Positions 1-10,832 of a stretch of 64,000 nt of DNA are shown here, in pieces. This stretch comes from Ostrinia nubilalis (lineage: Eukaryota > Arthropoda > Insecta > Lepidoptera > Crambidae), in the NCBI RefSeq assembly GCF_963855985.1, contig NC_087108.1, positions 10,558,001 to 10,622,000 of the forward strand, read 5' to 3'. The position numbers and the translations under genes are program-made. Within the stretch, counting starts at the first letter, position 1. Each line of letters begins with the position of its first letter. The notes under the pieces were generated by a model. It did not search any database and was not told where the DNA came from. It saw only the letters and a list, made by a program, of their open reading frames with translations.

Positions 1-1200
1 TGGATGATGATGATAATGGAGATGAAGAAGAAGCAGTGGATGATGATGATAATGGAGATGAAGAAGAAGCAGCGGATGATGATGATAATGGAGATGAAGA
101 AGAAGCAGTGGATGATGATGATAATGGAGATGAAGAAGAAGCAGCGGATGATGATGATAATGGAGATGAAGAAGAATCAGTAGATGATGATGATAATGGA
201 GATGAAGAAGAATCAGTGGATGATGATGGTAATGGAGATGAAGAAGAAGCAGCGGATGATGATGATAATGGAGATGAAGAAGGAGCAGTGGATGATGATG
301 ATAATGGAGATGAAGAAGGAGCAGTGGATGATGATGATAATGGAGATGAAGAAGAAGCAGTGGATGATGATGATAATGGAGATGAAGAAGAAGCAGTGGA
401 TGATGGTGATAATGGAGATGAAGAAGAAGCAGCGGATGATGATGATAATGGAGATGAAGAAGGAGCAGTGGATGATGATGATAATGGAGATGAAGAAGGA
501 GCAGTGGATGATGATGATAATGGAGATGAAGAAGAAGCAGTGGATGATGATGATAATGGAGATGAAGAAGAAGCAGTGGATGATGATGATAATAGAGATG
601 AAGAAGAAGCAGTGGATGATGATGATAATGGAGATGAAGAAGAAGCAGTGGATGATGGTGATAATGGAGATGAAGCTTAAGCAGTGGATGATGATGATAA
701 TGGAGATGAAGAAGAAGCAGTGGATGATGATGATAATGGAGATGAAGAAGAAGCAGCGGATGATGATGATAATGGAGATGAAGAAGAAGCAGTGGATGAT
801 GATGATAATGGAGATGAAGAAGAAGCAGTGGATGATGATGATAATGGAGATGAAGAAGAAGCAGTGGACGATGATGATAATGGAGATGAAGAAGAAGCAG
901 CGGATGATGATGATAATGGAGATGAAGAAGAAGCAGTGGACGATGATGATAATGGAGATGAAGAAGAAAGAGCGGATGATGATGATAATGGAGATGAAGA
1001 AGAAGCAGTGGATGATGATGATAATGGAGATGAAGAAGAAGCAGTGGATGATGATGATAATGGAGATGAAGAAGAAGCAGCGGATGATGATGATAATGGA
1101 GATGAAGAAGAAGCAGTGGACGATGATGATAATGGAGATGAAGCATAAGCAGTGGATGATGATGATAATGGAGATGACTAAGAAGCAGTAGACGATGATG
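1..1200. repeat. 36-bp minisatellite beside the exon 18 donor
   Basis: About 33 tandem units of 36 bp (GATGATGATGATAATGGAGA plus TGAAGAAGAAGCAGTG). It starts outside the window. Because 36 is a multiple of three, plus-strand frames read as endless DDDDNGDEEEAV or MMMIMEMKKKQW; these are by-products. On the transcribed (minus) strand the array is a CATCATCAT/CTTCTTCTTC pyrimidine-rich tract inside the last visible intron. Unit differences are mainly single transitions. Confidence 0.95.
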
Positions 1201-1218
1201 ATGATGACGTCATCTCAC

Positions 1219-1320
1219 CTGGGCAGGCTCCGGCGGCGGCGGCGCGGCGCCGGGCGAGGTGTGTCGGCGGAGCAGCTCGCGCGCCTGCCGCAGCTGGCCG
1301 GTCAACTCGGATACTACTTT
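1219..1320 (-). CDS. MTMR3/4: MTMR3/4 exon 18: coiled coil; gene continues beyond base 1
   Basis: Encodes residues 1000-1033: KVVSELTGQLRQARELLRRH then a proline-rich end. The heptad-like part matches the LKKQVQELRSRLES coiled coil ahead of the FYVE finger in MTMR3/4. Acceptor CGTCCACAG, donor CAG|GTGAGA, phase 0. The donor is followed within about 10 bases by a 36-bp minisatellite. Later exons, including FYVE, are not in the window. Confidence 0.85.
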
Positions 1321-1438
1321 CTGTGGACGAATAAAAATAACTTTTAATTGGAATCGAAGAAAGTAATAGATGATGAAAATTGAGTTATGAAAGCCGAATG
1401 ATTTAGAAAATATTGTGTGTCAATAGTCAACTCTCTCG

Positions 1439-1567
1439 CCCCCTTATTACTAAAAGTTACACCCTAAGTAGTTGAACTCTGGCTTAAATAATAAAATTGT
1501 CATTTAGTATTGAAATGTCATTATAATGCAGATTTCATCCTAGGTGTAACTTTTTATTAATAAGGGG
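1439..1567. mobile_element. Small MITE with CCCCTTATTA ends
   Basis: CCCCTTATTACTAAAAGTTAC is mirrored by GTAACTTTTTATTAATAAGGGG. A related element with GGGCTTATTACAAAAAGTTAA ends lies at 26115-26252. Confidence 0.75.
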
Positions 1568-1779
1568 TAGTAGTCTAGTCAATAGACATTCATAAGCTGT
1601 CAAAACGCGACAACTCCATCGATTTAGTAAAAGTAACTTGACGTCAGTCAATTGATTTGAAACCTACTAAAATTCTAATATTAAAGCTAAGTGTGTGTGT
1701 AAAAACTAACTCGTGTTACAAGGCTAATTACGTAAGTTTTTTTAAAGATATTGTGTCTTAGAATCACTGATCATTTATG

Positions 1780-2232
1780 TCAACTACCCATTGGAATGAA
1801 GTGGCAAGGGGCAGGGCACATACTACGCGCAGAACTGACGGCCGATGGGACAGCAAGGTTCTGGAATCATCATCATCATCATCATTTCAGCCACAGGACG
1901 TCCACTGCTGAACATAGGCCTCCCCCAATGACTTCCACGTCCGTACCGGAAAACGCAGCGTGGGACGTCCACCCACAAGGTGGACCGATGACCTGATAAA
2001 GGTAGCGGGAAGGCGCTGGATGCAGGCCGCTACCAACCGTGCGATGTGGAAGGTTCTGGAATGGAGGCCGCGTATCGGAAAACGCAGCGTTGGACGTCCA
2101 CCTACAAGGTGGACCGACGACATCGTAAAGGTAGCAGGGAAGCGCTGGACGCAGGCCGTTACCAATCGATCAACGTGGAAAGTACTGGGGGAGGCCTATG
2201 TTCAGCAGTGGACGTCCTGTGGCTGAAATGAT
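1780..2232 (+). mobile_element. RTE-type LINE remnant: C-terminus duplicated in tandem
   Basis: The plus frame reads GRPPTRWTDDLIKVAGRRWM ... then again GRPPTRWTDDIVKVAGKRWT ... EAYVQQWTSCG and stop. This is the C-terminal end of RTE-clade endonuclease/reverse transcriptase polyproteins. An inverted tail (1867-1930, CATCATTTCAGCCACAGGA) is joined at its left. No catalytic part remains. Confidence 0.75.
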
Positions 2233-2279
2233 GATGATGACCCATTGGAAATCCGAAGCTCTTTCCCATCCTAACTCAC

Positions 2280-2745
2280 CTTTTGGTACACTATGATCTG
2301 GTCCAGCCTAGCCTGCAAGGGGTCGGGCACCGGGGCTCCGCGCCCACACACGATGACACGTCACATGTATCACTAGTAAGTACTTAAGGTCTTATGCCCT
2401 TTATTGGTAAAATATGACCTGAGTGCCATACTTAAATGGCAGTGGGCGGGGCATATACGTAGCTCGTTGAACTAATGGGTGTGCCACTAGTACTAGCAGT
2501 GGACATTCTCTAGCTGAAATAATGACCAGGAATAATAAGTCTTTCTCATTCTGACTGACCTTTTGGTACACTATGATCTGGTGCAGCCTATCCTGCAAGG
2601 GGTCAGCGTTGGGGGGCAGTCCGTCCAAGGGGTCGGGCACCAGAACCCCCTGAACCCCCCACCAGCCTTTATGGATAAGTACACCTTCTCTTTCGCAGCT
2701 TCACTGACCTTTTGGTACACTATGATCTGGTGCAGCCTAGCCTGC
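2280..2745 (-). repeat. Three partial copies of exon 17 donor edge
   Basis: Copies at 2280-2345, 2560-2641 and 2709-2745 contain CTTTTGGTACACTATGATCT and more of the exon end (to the VPDPLDG codons in the longest). The donor stays GTGAGT in the first and is GTCAGT in the other two. All are downstream of exon 17 and without acceptor. Confidence 0.87.
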
Positions 2746-2861
2746 AGGTCTAGTAAGTACTCAAGGTCTTATCCCCTTTGCGTATCACTAAGCTCCTCCA
2801 CCTTTTATTGGTAAAATATGACCGGTACTAAGTGACAGTGGCACATAATACACTAACTGCG

Positions 2862-2965
2862 GCCGCCCGTCGCACAGTCGTGACAGCAATATAATCACGC
2901 ACGAGCGATAAAGATGGGTAGCTTGGGGTCATTGGACGAAATTCTACGTGCTCGGCGACCGGGTT
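2862..2965. mobile_element. Half copy of the GAGCACGTAGAAT MITE
   Basis: Right half only: GACAGCAATATAATCACGC, GATGGGTAGCTTGGGGTCAT and ATTCTACGTGCTC, as in 4430-4501. The left arm is missing. Confidence 0.75.
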
Positions 2966-3022
2966 TTAGTCGAAATAGTGACCTGGAATAAGTACTAGAG
3001 GTTCTTTCTCATCCTAACTCAC

Positions 3023-3231
3023 CTTTTGGTACACTATGATCTGGTGCAGCCTATCCTGCAAGGGGTCAGCGTTGGGGGGCAGTCCGTCCAAGGGGTCAGG
3101 CACCGGGGCCCCCGCGCCGCCCGCCGGGGCCCCACAAACACAACGCGCGCCGCCCGTCTCTGCGTCCAGGCCGCACCAGCACGACGACACGTCGTCGGCG
3201 GTCGCTGATTCCCCTGATGTTTCTATACCGC
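3023..3231 (-). CDS. MTMR3/4: MTMR3/4 exon 17: linker leading into the coiled coil
   Basis: Encodes residues 931-999: SGIETSGESATADDVSSCWC, a Cys/Gly/Pro-rich middle, then DPLDGLPPNADPLQDRLHQI and IVYQK. The end matches the DTIQQRLRQIE start of the coiled coil that precedes FYVE in MTMR3/4. Acceptor TTCTTCCAG, donor GTGAGT, phase 0. Three donor-edge copies lie downstream. Confidence 0.83.
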
Positions 3232-3271
3232 CTGGAAGAAAGAATAATGGTTTGTTGAGAAGCAAAAATAA

Positions 3272-3473
3272 TATCTATACTAATATTATAAAGAGGAAAG
3301 ATTTGTACCTATTTTTGTATGTTTGTAATGAATAGGCTCAAAAACCACTGAACGGATTTTGATGAAACTTTACAGTATTATTGTTCATAATCCAGAATAA
3401 CATATAGGCTATAATTTATGACAATCTGTGACAAACGAAATTTCACGCGTGCGAAGCCGCGGGCGGAAAGCTA
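3272..3473 (+). mobile_element. Helitron-like fragment (Lep1 type)
   Basis: Starts TCTATACTAATATTATAAAG and ends GCCGCGGGCGGAAAGCTAG|T, the termini described for lepidopteran Lep1 Helitrons (from memory). AAAACCACTGAACGGATTTT lies in the centre. Confidence 0.72.
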
Positions 3474-3487
3474 GTGTGCCATAAAAT

Positions 3488-3629
3488 AGTAAAGGTTCTG
3501 TCAAACCAACGCGATTACACGCGATAAGCCGGCGTGCTGCGATGGCGATCAATGCATTTAAGTCTAATCGCCATCGCTGCACGCCGGCTGATCGCGAGTG
3601 ATCGCGTTGGTTTGACTGAACCTTTAGTA
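3488..3629. mobile_element. Palindromic MITE (CAAACCAACGCGAT arms)
   Basis: TAGTAAAGGTTCTGTCAAAC with CAACGCGAT is mirrored at 3603-3629. The arms also pair through GCCGGCGTGC and GCGATGGCGAT. Related sequence with GAATTTGTAGCAA lies at 3836-3975 and 55020-55205. Confidence 0.85.
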
Positions 3630-3644
3630 ATATCTATAATTCTG

Positions 3645-3812
3645 GGGCCACACTAACGGCTAATGTCAATTCCCACTAGCGCGATAACTTGAGTTGTATC
3701 GCCAAACGGCAATGTTAATGCCGTTGTCAAATTATCGCGTTAAGTCATGGCTACACCTACGGTTAACGTCCATTATCGCAATAATTAATGACATTTCCCG
3801 TTAGTGTGGCCC
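3645..3812. mobile_element. MITE with GGGCCACACTAACGG ends
   Basis: GGGCCACACTAACGG at the left is exactly mirrored at the right (CCGTTAGTGTGGCCC). 168 bp. It lies next to the preceding MITE. Confidence 0.85.
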
Positions 3813-3835
3813 GAGCATAAGCAAACCCAACGCGT

Positions 3836-3975
3836 TCAGTCTGCATCCGCGATAGCGTGCACGGTAGCGATCAGACGTCATGTATGAATTTGTAGCAACG
3901 GTTCACATCAACGCGTTCTGTCGCGTGGCGTCCGATGCAGCGTTTGCACGCAGCGGTAGCGATCAGCCCCCCTAG
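3836..3975. mobile_element. Fragment of a CGCG-rich MITE family
   Basis: CAACGCGTTCAGTCTGCATC ... GTATGAATTTGTAGCAACGG ... ACATCAACGCGTTCTG. It shares GAATTTGTAGCAA-GGTTCACATCAACGCG with the inverted copy at 55020-55205. Confidence 0.6.
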
Positions 3976-4326
3976 ACAAGTTGCACTTTTGATCGAATCG
4001 ATAATCAAATCCGTCAAAACTTTACTCGAAACTAGGATAGATGACAGTACAATATTATGGTACTATCGAGCTGTCCTGATGATGGGACTGCAAGGTGGCC
4101 ATTGAAACTCCTAAACGAAACGGCGGAATCGCATCGAGTTTGGGTTCATTACATTTGTCTTTTCGAGCACGAGCGTGTTAATAATAATAAATACACTTTA
4201 TTGCACACCAAAGTAAAGAACAGAAAGAAAAGGAACACACAAGGTACAACTAGGCGGTCTTATCGCTATGAAGCGATCTCGTCTTCGCGTGTTTTTTTAG
4301 TTTTTTAAACTAAAGTCTGGTCGCGG

Positions 4327-4501
4327 AGCACGTAGAATCCAAATGACCCCAAGCTACCCATCCTTATCGCTCGCGCGCAATTATGTTCCTGTTGCGCTCG
4401 CTCACTGCGGGCGCCCGTCACACAGTCGCGACAGCAATATAATTACGCGCGAGCGACAAGGATGGGTAGCTTGGGGTCATTGGACAAAATTCTACGTGCT
4501 C
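4327..4501. mobile_element. MITE with GAGCACGTAGAAT ends
   Basis: GAGCACGTAGAATCCAAATG and GACCCCAAGCTACCCATCC are mirrored on the right. A half copy (right arm) lies at 2862-2965. Confidence 0.82.
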
Positions 4502-4529
4502 ACAGACCGGGCTTTAGGGTAACCGAGCC

Positions 4530-4612
4530 AACCGGGTAACATGGAAAGCATTGGGGGAGGCTATGTTCAGCAGTGGACGTCCTATGGCTGAGATGATGAT
4601 GATGATGAGGGG
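4530..4612 (+). mobile_element. RTE-type LINE 3' tail
   Basis: ACATGGAAAGCATTGGGGGA, CAGCAGTGGACGTCCTATGG and GATGATGATGATGA: the last codons and simple tail of the same LINE. It ends just before the donor of exon 16. Confidence 0.75.
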
Positions 4613-4628
4613 ATGTTATAACACTCAC

Positions 4629-4775
4629 TGGTGGTGCTGTGGCAGCAAGAGGCGCGCCGAGGGGAGGCTGGGCACAGCGTGAGCTGGCTGCCGTGCCTCC
4701 TCCCGCCGGTTCTCCTCGTTGTGGCCGCAGCCTCCCCTTCGCTTTCGGAGGACACGCTGCTTGATGTAGCGCCTC
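4629..4775 (-). CDS. MTMR3/4: MTMR3/4 exon 16: Ser/Arg-rich linker
   Basis: Encodes residues 882-929 with split codons at each end: GATSSSVSSESEGEAAATTR, then basic RTGGRRHGSQLTLCPASPRR. Acceptor TGTCACAG, donor A|GTGAGT, phase 1. Only this frame agrees with the phases of exons 15 and 17. GC-rich against an AT-rich surround. No domain recognised. Confidence 0.75.
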
Positions 4776-5185
4776 CTGTGACAATAGATAGAATATGATC
4801 GATTTTTTATCAAAATCAAAAATATTTTATTCAATTTAGACCAATGGTGGCACTTATGTAAAAATTTATACCAAAATGTAACCAACACAAAAATACTAAA
4901 TAGGACCACGCAGCAAAATTGAAGGCAATCCATTGGCCTACTCAAAGGAAGTTGAAGTAGCTTTGAAGAAGTTAAGTCAAACTATCTGATCTAAAAATAT
5001 ATCTTGCCCAACCAACGTCGTCAAAAAGTTGACAACACAACCTCATTTTAATTGTAACAAAGACGTGTTACGAACTTTCTGGCTACTTTGGGTGTCACGA
5101 ATTATTTGACGCTGTCTATACAATCGTCAGTCACACAAAAAACAGAATTAATCACAACTGCATAAAATACCCAATCCTTACTCAC

Positions 5186-5477
5186 CGTTCAATTCAACTT
5201 CCAAAAACTTGGCCGTCTCTTCACTAACTCCATTAACCGTCCCATTAACACCGTTAACCCCGTTCACTCCGTTATGGTTGACCACGTTATGGTTGACCAC
5301 GTCCCCATCCGTGGAGTTATGGTTGTCTATGGGGGAGGCTTCGTGGGAGTCTGGGGGCGTGGCCTCAGGTCTGTGGGCGTCGGCAATGTCGAAGCCGGTG
5401 GACGATTGGTTGCTTGACTCTGATATAGAACGCCATGTAATGCTAATGTTTCGTGTTCTTCCGGATTCTCTTGGTGT
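5186..5477 (-). CDS. MTMR3/4: MTMR3/4 exon 15: Ser/Asn-rich linker
   Basis: Encodes residues 784-880 plus one base: TPRESGRTRNISITWRSISE, then an Asn/His/Val repeat (VVNHN and GVNG units near 845-865) ending KFLEVELN. RTRNISITWRS looks like a kinase-accessible Ser/Thr patch (inference). Acceptor TTCTCCAG and donor G|GTGAGT, phase 1. The GTTAAC/GTTAATGG repeat on the DNA shows local slippage inside coding sequence. Confidence 0.78.
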
Positions 5478-5937
5478 CTGGAGAAGAAGTTTTTTGGTGA
5501 GATTTTGTGAATAAGACCCGCAGGGTTACTCCATAGTTTCAGATCTTCGTCACTGTCACTCGTGCTAGGATCTAGCTCGGTGCGAGAGGGATGGAAACAT
5601 CCAAAACTTCGGATAGCGTTTTTGAGAGTAGCTTAGCTGTTTTCCATCAAAGTGGAAACGAGGTGAAAGCAAACTGAGATGTGTTACATTTGCCTCGTCT
5701 AGGCTTTGGTGGAAAGTAGACTTTAGATATTTAACATTATCATATTTGAAAGCCAAGCAATGAAATGACGTGATGATGATTCTACGTATGCACAGTAAAC
5801 CGACGACATTCTGTATCAATATTTCTGTAAACATTTATCACAATTTTACTGTAAACTTGGAGTCCTTCATGAGGTATTGGTACTAATAAGACCCGTTTAG
5901 GTTGAGCTAAATTTTAATTATAGGGTTAGTTATTGTT

Positions 5938-6932
5938 ATAGTCTATCCAATATAGCTTGATTAGAATGACGGCTGTCAAACGAATGTGACTAGTGATGGG
6001 TATGTTTCGTACGGTTCACATAGATGTATCGATAAGTTTTCGAAAAAATGATATGAAAAAATGCACCCAATTTTTCTTCATATATCTTTATTCATAAAAA
6101 TGACAATTATGATTTAAATTTAAAGACAGTAAAATTTAAAATTCATGTCAAGGGTGTACAACCTAAGTCGTAGTCATTATCATCAGTGTTCTTCAGTGGT
6201 TTTTTCCTCTCGCTAGAGGGCGGTGGGCATCTCTTCTAGAGCAACGGTGCTATGAATACCCAAAAAATTTTTTTTTGGTTTTTAATAGTGAACATTTAGA
6301 AAAACGTATAACTTGACTAAAATATGTTAAAAAATTTGTTAAATATGTTAAAAAAATAGTTTTAATTTAAAATGACTTAAAAACTAAAATTTTAAAATTA
6401 CTAATGATAAAAACTATTTACAAAATAAAAAATACTTCACCCCCAGCGCCGCAGTCAGGAATGGTGCCCAAAAGGCTGGCAGCATTGCCACGTTGAATGG
6501 CCAGGCTAATTCTCTGGCCGAAATAGCTGCCAGCCTTTTGATCACCGGTCACCTCGGTGATTCTCTTTGCCAGTTCCTAATAAAAGGAACGAGCGCTTGG
6601 ACCCCATGGTTTTAATTTAATATGACATATTGTGTCGATATGTCCCAACACTAACATTTTTGTAACTCGAGATAACCTTGTAGAGACGTCGTTAATACTC
6701 TAGCTTGATTTTTATAATTTCGAATTACTACTTATTGGTGTAATTTAACGCTGCATTTACACGAAATTATCATTTTTATTGGAAGCACTGTCGTCGAAAA
6801 TATTGTTTGTAGGTCAGACGTGAATTATTTCTTGTCCGCCAATATTTAGCTCTCATTGATCGCTACTACAAAGTTATGTCGTTACTTTTGATGACAGCTG
6901 TCATTCTAATCAAGCTATATTGGATAGACTAT
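5938..6932. mobile_element. ~1-kb element with ~40-bp inverted ends (TA target)
   Basis: TAGTCTATCCAATATAGCTT at the left is repeated inverted at the right (AAGCTATATTGGATAGACTA), and the match continues to GACAGCTGTCA. TA flanks on both sides suggest a Tc1/mariner-type or other TA-targeting family. No transposase frame. A separate hairpin (6469-6540, CAAAAGGCTGGCAGC arms) lies inside. Confidence 0.8.
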
Positions 6933-7298
6933 AAAAAAGCGAATTGCAGTGGTTAGTATAGAATAAAAAAATATAAAGTTTATTTTAGAAGTCAGTAGAT
7001 TGACGTGAGCTGATGATTAAGATGAAGTGAAATGTAAAGCATAGAACTAAACTATACGGGACGATTCTTTTGGACGTTTAAGCCAAGGCAATAAGGTGCC
7101 ATCTATCAATCTACCATGAAGAAGAAATCCTAAATTTTAAATCTTATTCAAAAGACTTTAAACTTCAAAATCCATTGGCAAAATCATCATTTTGTTCGAA
7201 ATCCATTTACGCAGTTCATCTTGTGACAGACGTAGTATCTTTTTGCCTTGTTAAAGTCGAAAATCAAACTCAATTTCAAGCCTATTCAACAGGGATGT

Positions 7299-7601
7299 TT
7301 CCTGGGTTAAAAAGCAAGAGTTTTTATTAGTCCGTCAGTTAGCTTATCAAAAACTACTCAACAGGTATATTTTTCACTTTTTAAAATTAATGAAAATGTA
7401 AAGAGATAAAGCGTGCCAAAGTTCTAAAGAAAAGGCCCGTGACGTCAGTGAGTGCGTAAAAGTGCAGCACTTTGTGACGTCGCGCGGAACTTCAACGCAC
7501 TATAACTTTGTAATTATTTGTTTGATTGACTATTAAAAATATACGTGTCCAATATTTTTTTATACTAAAATTGACGGACTAAAAAATTTTTTTTAGGAAA
7601 C
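7299..7601. mobile_element. MITE, TTAGTCCGTCA-ended family
   Basis: Ends: GTTTCCTGGGTTAAAAAG with TTAGTCCGTCAG on the left; TTGACGGACTAAAAAA with TTTAGGAAAC on the right. About 300 bp, with GTGACGTC motifs in the core. It lies in the intron between exons 14 and 15. Confidence 0.7.
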
Positions 7602-7677
7602 TAGCCTACTGTGACAATAATTAATCTTATTGCTTTGTCTTAAAGTCCAAAATCAAAGCCTCAACAGTTCAACTCAC

Positions 7678-7905
7678 GTCAGCCACCAAGACCTCAGCCA
7701 GCACCTCAGCGAGATACGCCGACGATTCCTCCGGCGTGTCGGCGTCCAACGCTCGCGCTTCGCCGTCACCGTCGGCCAAGTCGGCGATGTCGGTCTTTTC
7801 CGCCGCCGCTACGCCTAACTCGCGTTCTAAGGATGATGATCCGCTCGCGATATCGCGGGGTAAGTGTGTGCTGTTCTCAAAGTGGTCGGGGTGGAGACCG
7901 TCCAC
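7678..7905 (-). CDS. MTMR3/4: MTMR3/4 exon 14: acidic linker
   Basis: Encodes residues 708-783, starting VDGLHPDHFENSTHLPRD and ending YLAEVLAEVLVAD. It is acidic with Ser-rich parts and probably disordered. Phase 0 at both ends; acceptor CTTCTAG, donor GTGAGT. No family motif, so the assignment rests on strand, open frame, phase and splice sites. Confidence 0.78.
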
Positions 7906-8112
7906 CTAGAAGTAAAGAAATTTGAGAACATTAAACATAATTCTAAGACATAATTTTAAATCTCATCATTATAGCCCTGGAAATAGAGTTGGTTTTCAAA
8001 TCATTGTTAAATTAGCTTTATAAATTCAGTTGAATTTACGAAATAGTAACGTCAAAGGTTTCTTTGCCATAGAAAATCCATGAAAATGTCACATTTGACA
8101 GCGCATAAAAGT

Positions 8113-8273
8113 ATATAGATGACCCACGCTGAACTGTCCTACCAAACTCAATGACAGGGGGGCGCTACCATCGTTCAACTATATGGTTTCCAACATGGCA
8201 AAAATCGGTTGAACGATGGTAGCGCCCCCCTGTCATTGAGTTTGGTGGGCAGTTCAGCATCGGTCATCTATAT
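8113..8273. mobile_element. Palindromic MITE (GATGACC ends)
   Basis: ATATAGATGACCCACGCTGA on the left is mirrored by GGTCATCTATAT on the right, with long arms containing ACTCAATGACAGGGGGGCGC. It could fold into a near-complete hairpin. A second, less symmetric copy lies at 15724-15892. Confidence 0.85.
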
Positions 8274-8750
8274 GTAACTTGACTGGTAGTGTCAACTACC
8301 CTATTGAAAATCCACATTATGTGGGTTAGTTTGTATGTTCCCTGAAAAGGGTCACCATACGAATAAAGAATTTGAATAGATTCACACCACCTATAAATTG
8401 AAACACTGATACTGAACAATATATTTACAAAATTTTGTAGGTTGTAGAAAAAGAGGACTATGACGTCACTATTTTTAAATCAACTGACCGAAATAGGTAA
8501 ACAATTTATAATTTTATCAAAATCAAATCTTAATGGACTGGTAATGCCTTCAGCTCTCATAATCTATTGGTCATTGGGCACCCCTGCCGACCAAGACACG
8601 AGAGCTACACTGCTTGCGCATAGCGATGGTTTCCACCGCAAACTAGCGTGCCTTGGCCGACAGCCCCCCTCCGTTTTGAGTGTCATCATTAGGCAGTAAA
8701 CCAGCCCCTTTACTATATCATAGAGCGATTAAATACGTTTAGATAGTACC

Positions 8751-8919
8751 ATCCACGAAGACGCGCCCCACCATTCTTCCGCTAATGTTTGAGTGTTATC
8801 GGTATATTATCCATGAGTGCACACGCACACTACAATAATGCCGCTCGGATTGCTCGGATCAATCTCCCCGCACCCCGCGCGACCGAGACCAAAAATTGGT
8901 GGGGCGCGTCTTTGTGGAT
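8751..8919. mobile_element. MITE with ATCCACGAAGACGCGCCCC ends
   Basis: Left ATCCACGAAGACGCGCCCCA mirrored by TGGGGCGCGTCTTTGTGGAT on the right (one or two differences). 169 bp, no frame. Confidence 0.8.
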
Positions 8920-9085
8920 GAAACGATCTACAGTGTTGATTTCAATTCTCGCCATATTTATTTAGGTGATCTATTATGGACTTATATAAACGCATTATCC
9001 ACCAAAAAAAACATAAACGAAAGTGGAATTTTTAGCGAATATTTTCCGTGCGACATCAACTCTGCCGTGCTAGTGATATTAGCAG

Positions 9086-9830
9086 TATAGCCTGACCAGG
9101 AACATAAAAACCCTCGCCATGTTGCGGAAAACTAATGGTACTAATTTCTTTTAATGGCAACAGTAACTGAAAACTTCATTATAATGTCACCTTGCATGTC
9201 AGTTTATTGCTGTCATAGTGTAAACAAACTTTATTTTAAATGTGCGCAATTGATTTTGTGAATAAATTGCTAAAATCTTTTTATAGTCGTGAAAGAAAAG
9301 TGGTTCACAATGTGTTAAAGTATTTGTCGAAGAGAAATACTAAGGGTTCGGACAATATTTTCATTGAATAATGTTTCCGACAAAGGTTGTCAAATTGACT
9401 GACATGTTTATCGTATAGTACAGTCAACTATGAAAATTAGCTGTGGTTTGTTTCAACTACCTATTTTAAAGTTTTTTGTCACTTTTTAAGTGTTGAATTT
9501 TATGGAATTGGGAAAGAAGTACCGAGTTTGAAGCGTTCTTAGCAGACATTGCAGTTGAATATTCAAGTTCTGAATTTTATTATTGATGAATAATAAAATA
9601 AATCCTACTAGCTCGATTGATGGTTTCATTTAATTTATTTAAACCAGGTTACCTATAATAATATTTTTTCGTTAATTTATGAAAATATCAAATTAGCCCG
9701 TAATTCTGAATCCTGATACATAAAGTTAGCCTATTAATTTAACACAGGTACGACTGTACTCAGTGTTGCACTATCAAATGCAATTGACGCGCCTCTATGC
9801 CAGGGTTTTTATGTTCCTGGTCAGGCTATA
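9086..9830. mobile_element. 745-bp element with ~30-bp inverted ends
   Basis: TATAGCCTGACCAGGAACAT begins the left end and is mirrored at the right (ATGTTCCTGGTCAGGCTATA). Immediately outside, CTGCCGTGCTAGTGATATTA (9061-9082) is mirrored at 9915-9936 (TGATATCGCTAGCACGGCAG), so it is inserted in the centre of an older palindrome. Confidence 0.82.
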
Positions 9831-10216
9831 ACTTCAATATTTTGCTTTTAAAAAAACTTCCGTCAGTTCATTGAAATAGAGCTCATTATAGTTTTGCCAA
9901 AAAAAAGAGTTATTGCTGATATCGCTAGCACGGCAGAACTGTACTGTGGCTCGCAATCAATATTGCAATACGTTTACACTGCGGCACCTTCGAGCTATGC
10001 GGATCGCTCGCTATCATGTCGGATAGCCTACTGAAGGAAGCCACTTAAAGGAGGTAGTGTAAATAGGTATTTTTCTTTGACTAACTAAATTTAAAGTTCG
10101 TTTTTAAATTTTCGAAGTCAATTTTTTTACTGATTGATCAGAATAAGCTACTTAATCAACTCCTTAAATATGGCGGAGATTGAAATTAACACCCTGTATA
10201 TCATCTCCTGTCTCAC

Positions 10217-10334
10217 CTGATCGCCGTTGTTCTGTACAGGGGCCTGTAGGGGCAGCTCGTCGACGCAGCTGTCGGTGAGGCCGCGGCAGCCGCGCCTCGA
10301 TTCGCAGGAAGACGCGTCTATGAGCGACAGTTTC
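10217..10334 (-). CDS. MTMR3/4: MTMR3/4 exon 13: linker
   Basis: Encodes residues 669-707 after a base completing M668: KLSLIDASSCESRRGCRGLT, then DSCVDELPLQAPVQNNGDQ. No named domain; Cys- and Ser-rich linker. Acceptor TCTTCCAG, donor GTGAGA, phase 0. Phase and splice sites fit both neighbours. Copies of its acceptor edge follow upstream. Confidence 0.8.
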
Positions 10335-10589
10335 CTGGAAGAGTTGTTGAAATAAGTTTTCATGCCTTTGGTAATTTGCAAAACTGTTTCCAAATTACAC
10401 CAATTACAACTACATAAATCCCACAGAATCCTGCTTAACTCTCTATCATCCGCGCCGTCCAGCACAGACCATAAAGTTTATTATACCAGCATACATGGCC
10501 GCGTGTAGTGAGTTTGTTCCGGTGTTTCTTCTCAGCACTTGCCATATGTTTGTCTCGAAGCGCTGGTAGGGCTCAAAAGATAAGGAGAC

Positions 10590-10725
10590 ATGTAAAGTGC
10601 CCCATAAGGGCTACCTTTTCTTTTTTTATTATTTTCTATAATAATAATATTTGGACGTTCATAAGTGCCACTTGTGGTCTAAACTGAATAAATTTTTTTG
10701 ATTTTGATTTTTGATTTTGTATCGC
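10590..10725. mobile_element. LINE 3' end fragment
   Basis: GGACGTTCATAAGTGCCACT then TGTGGTCTAAACTGAATAAA and a TTTTTGATTTTGATTTTTG tail, a common LINE 3' end in Lepidoptera. No coding part is left. Confidence 0.5.
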
Positions 10726-10832
10726 TGCTAGTCTACCCGTATTGTGAATGTTGTGATTGCATCTTTGGTGATTGCGCCGAATATCGACATAACGCAACGA
10801 TCGCGTGAACTGCGACAACAGTGTTTTTAGGG

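Noticed and set aside
36..1191. Long plus-strand frames of DDDDNGDEEEAV or MMMIMEMKKKQW repeats as an acidic or Met-rich protein
   Set aside because: They follow from a 36-bp satellite; several frames are open at once, there is no unique sequence, and the array lies in an intron of the MTMR gene.
1751..1996. 81-codon frame with HHHHHH as a gene
   Set aside because: The His run is the ATCATCATC tail of a LINE fragment; the rest is antisense LINE sequence.
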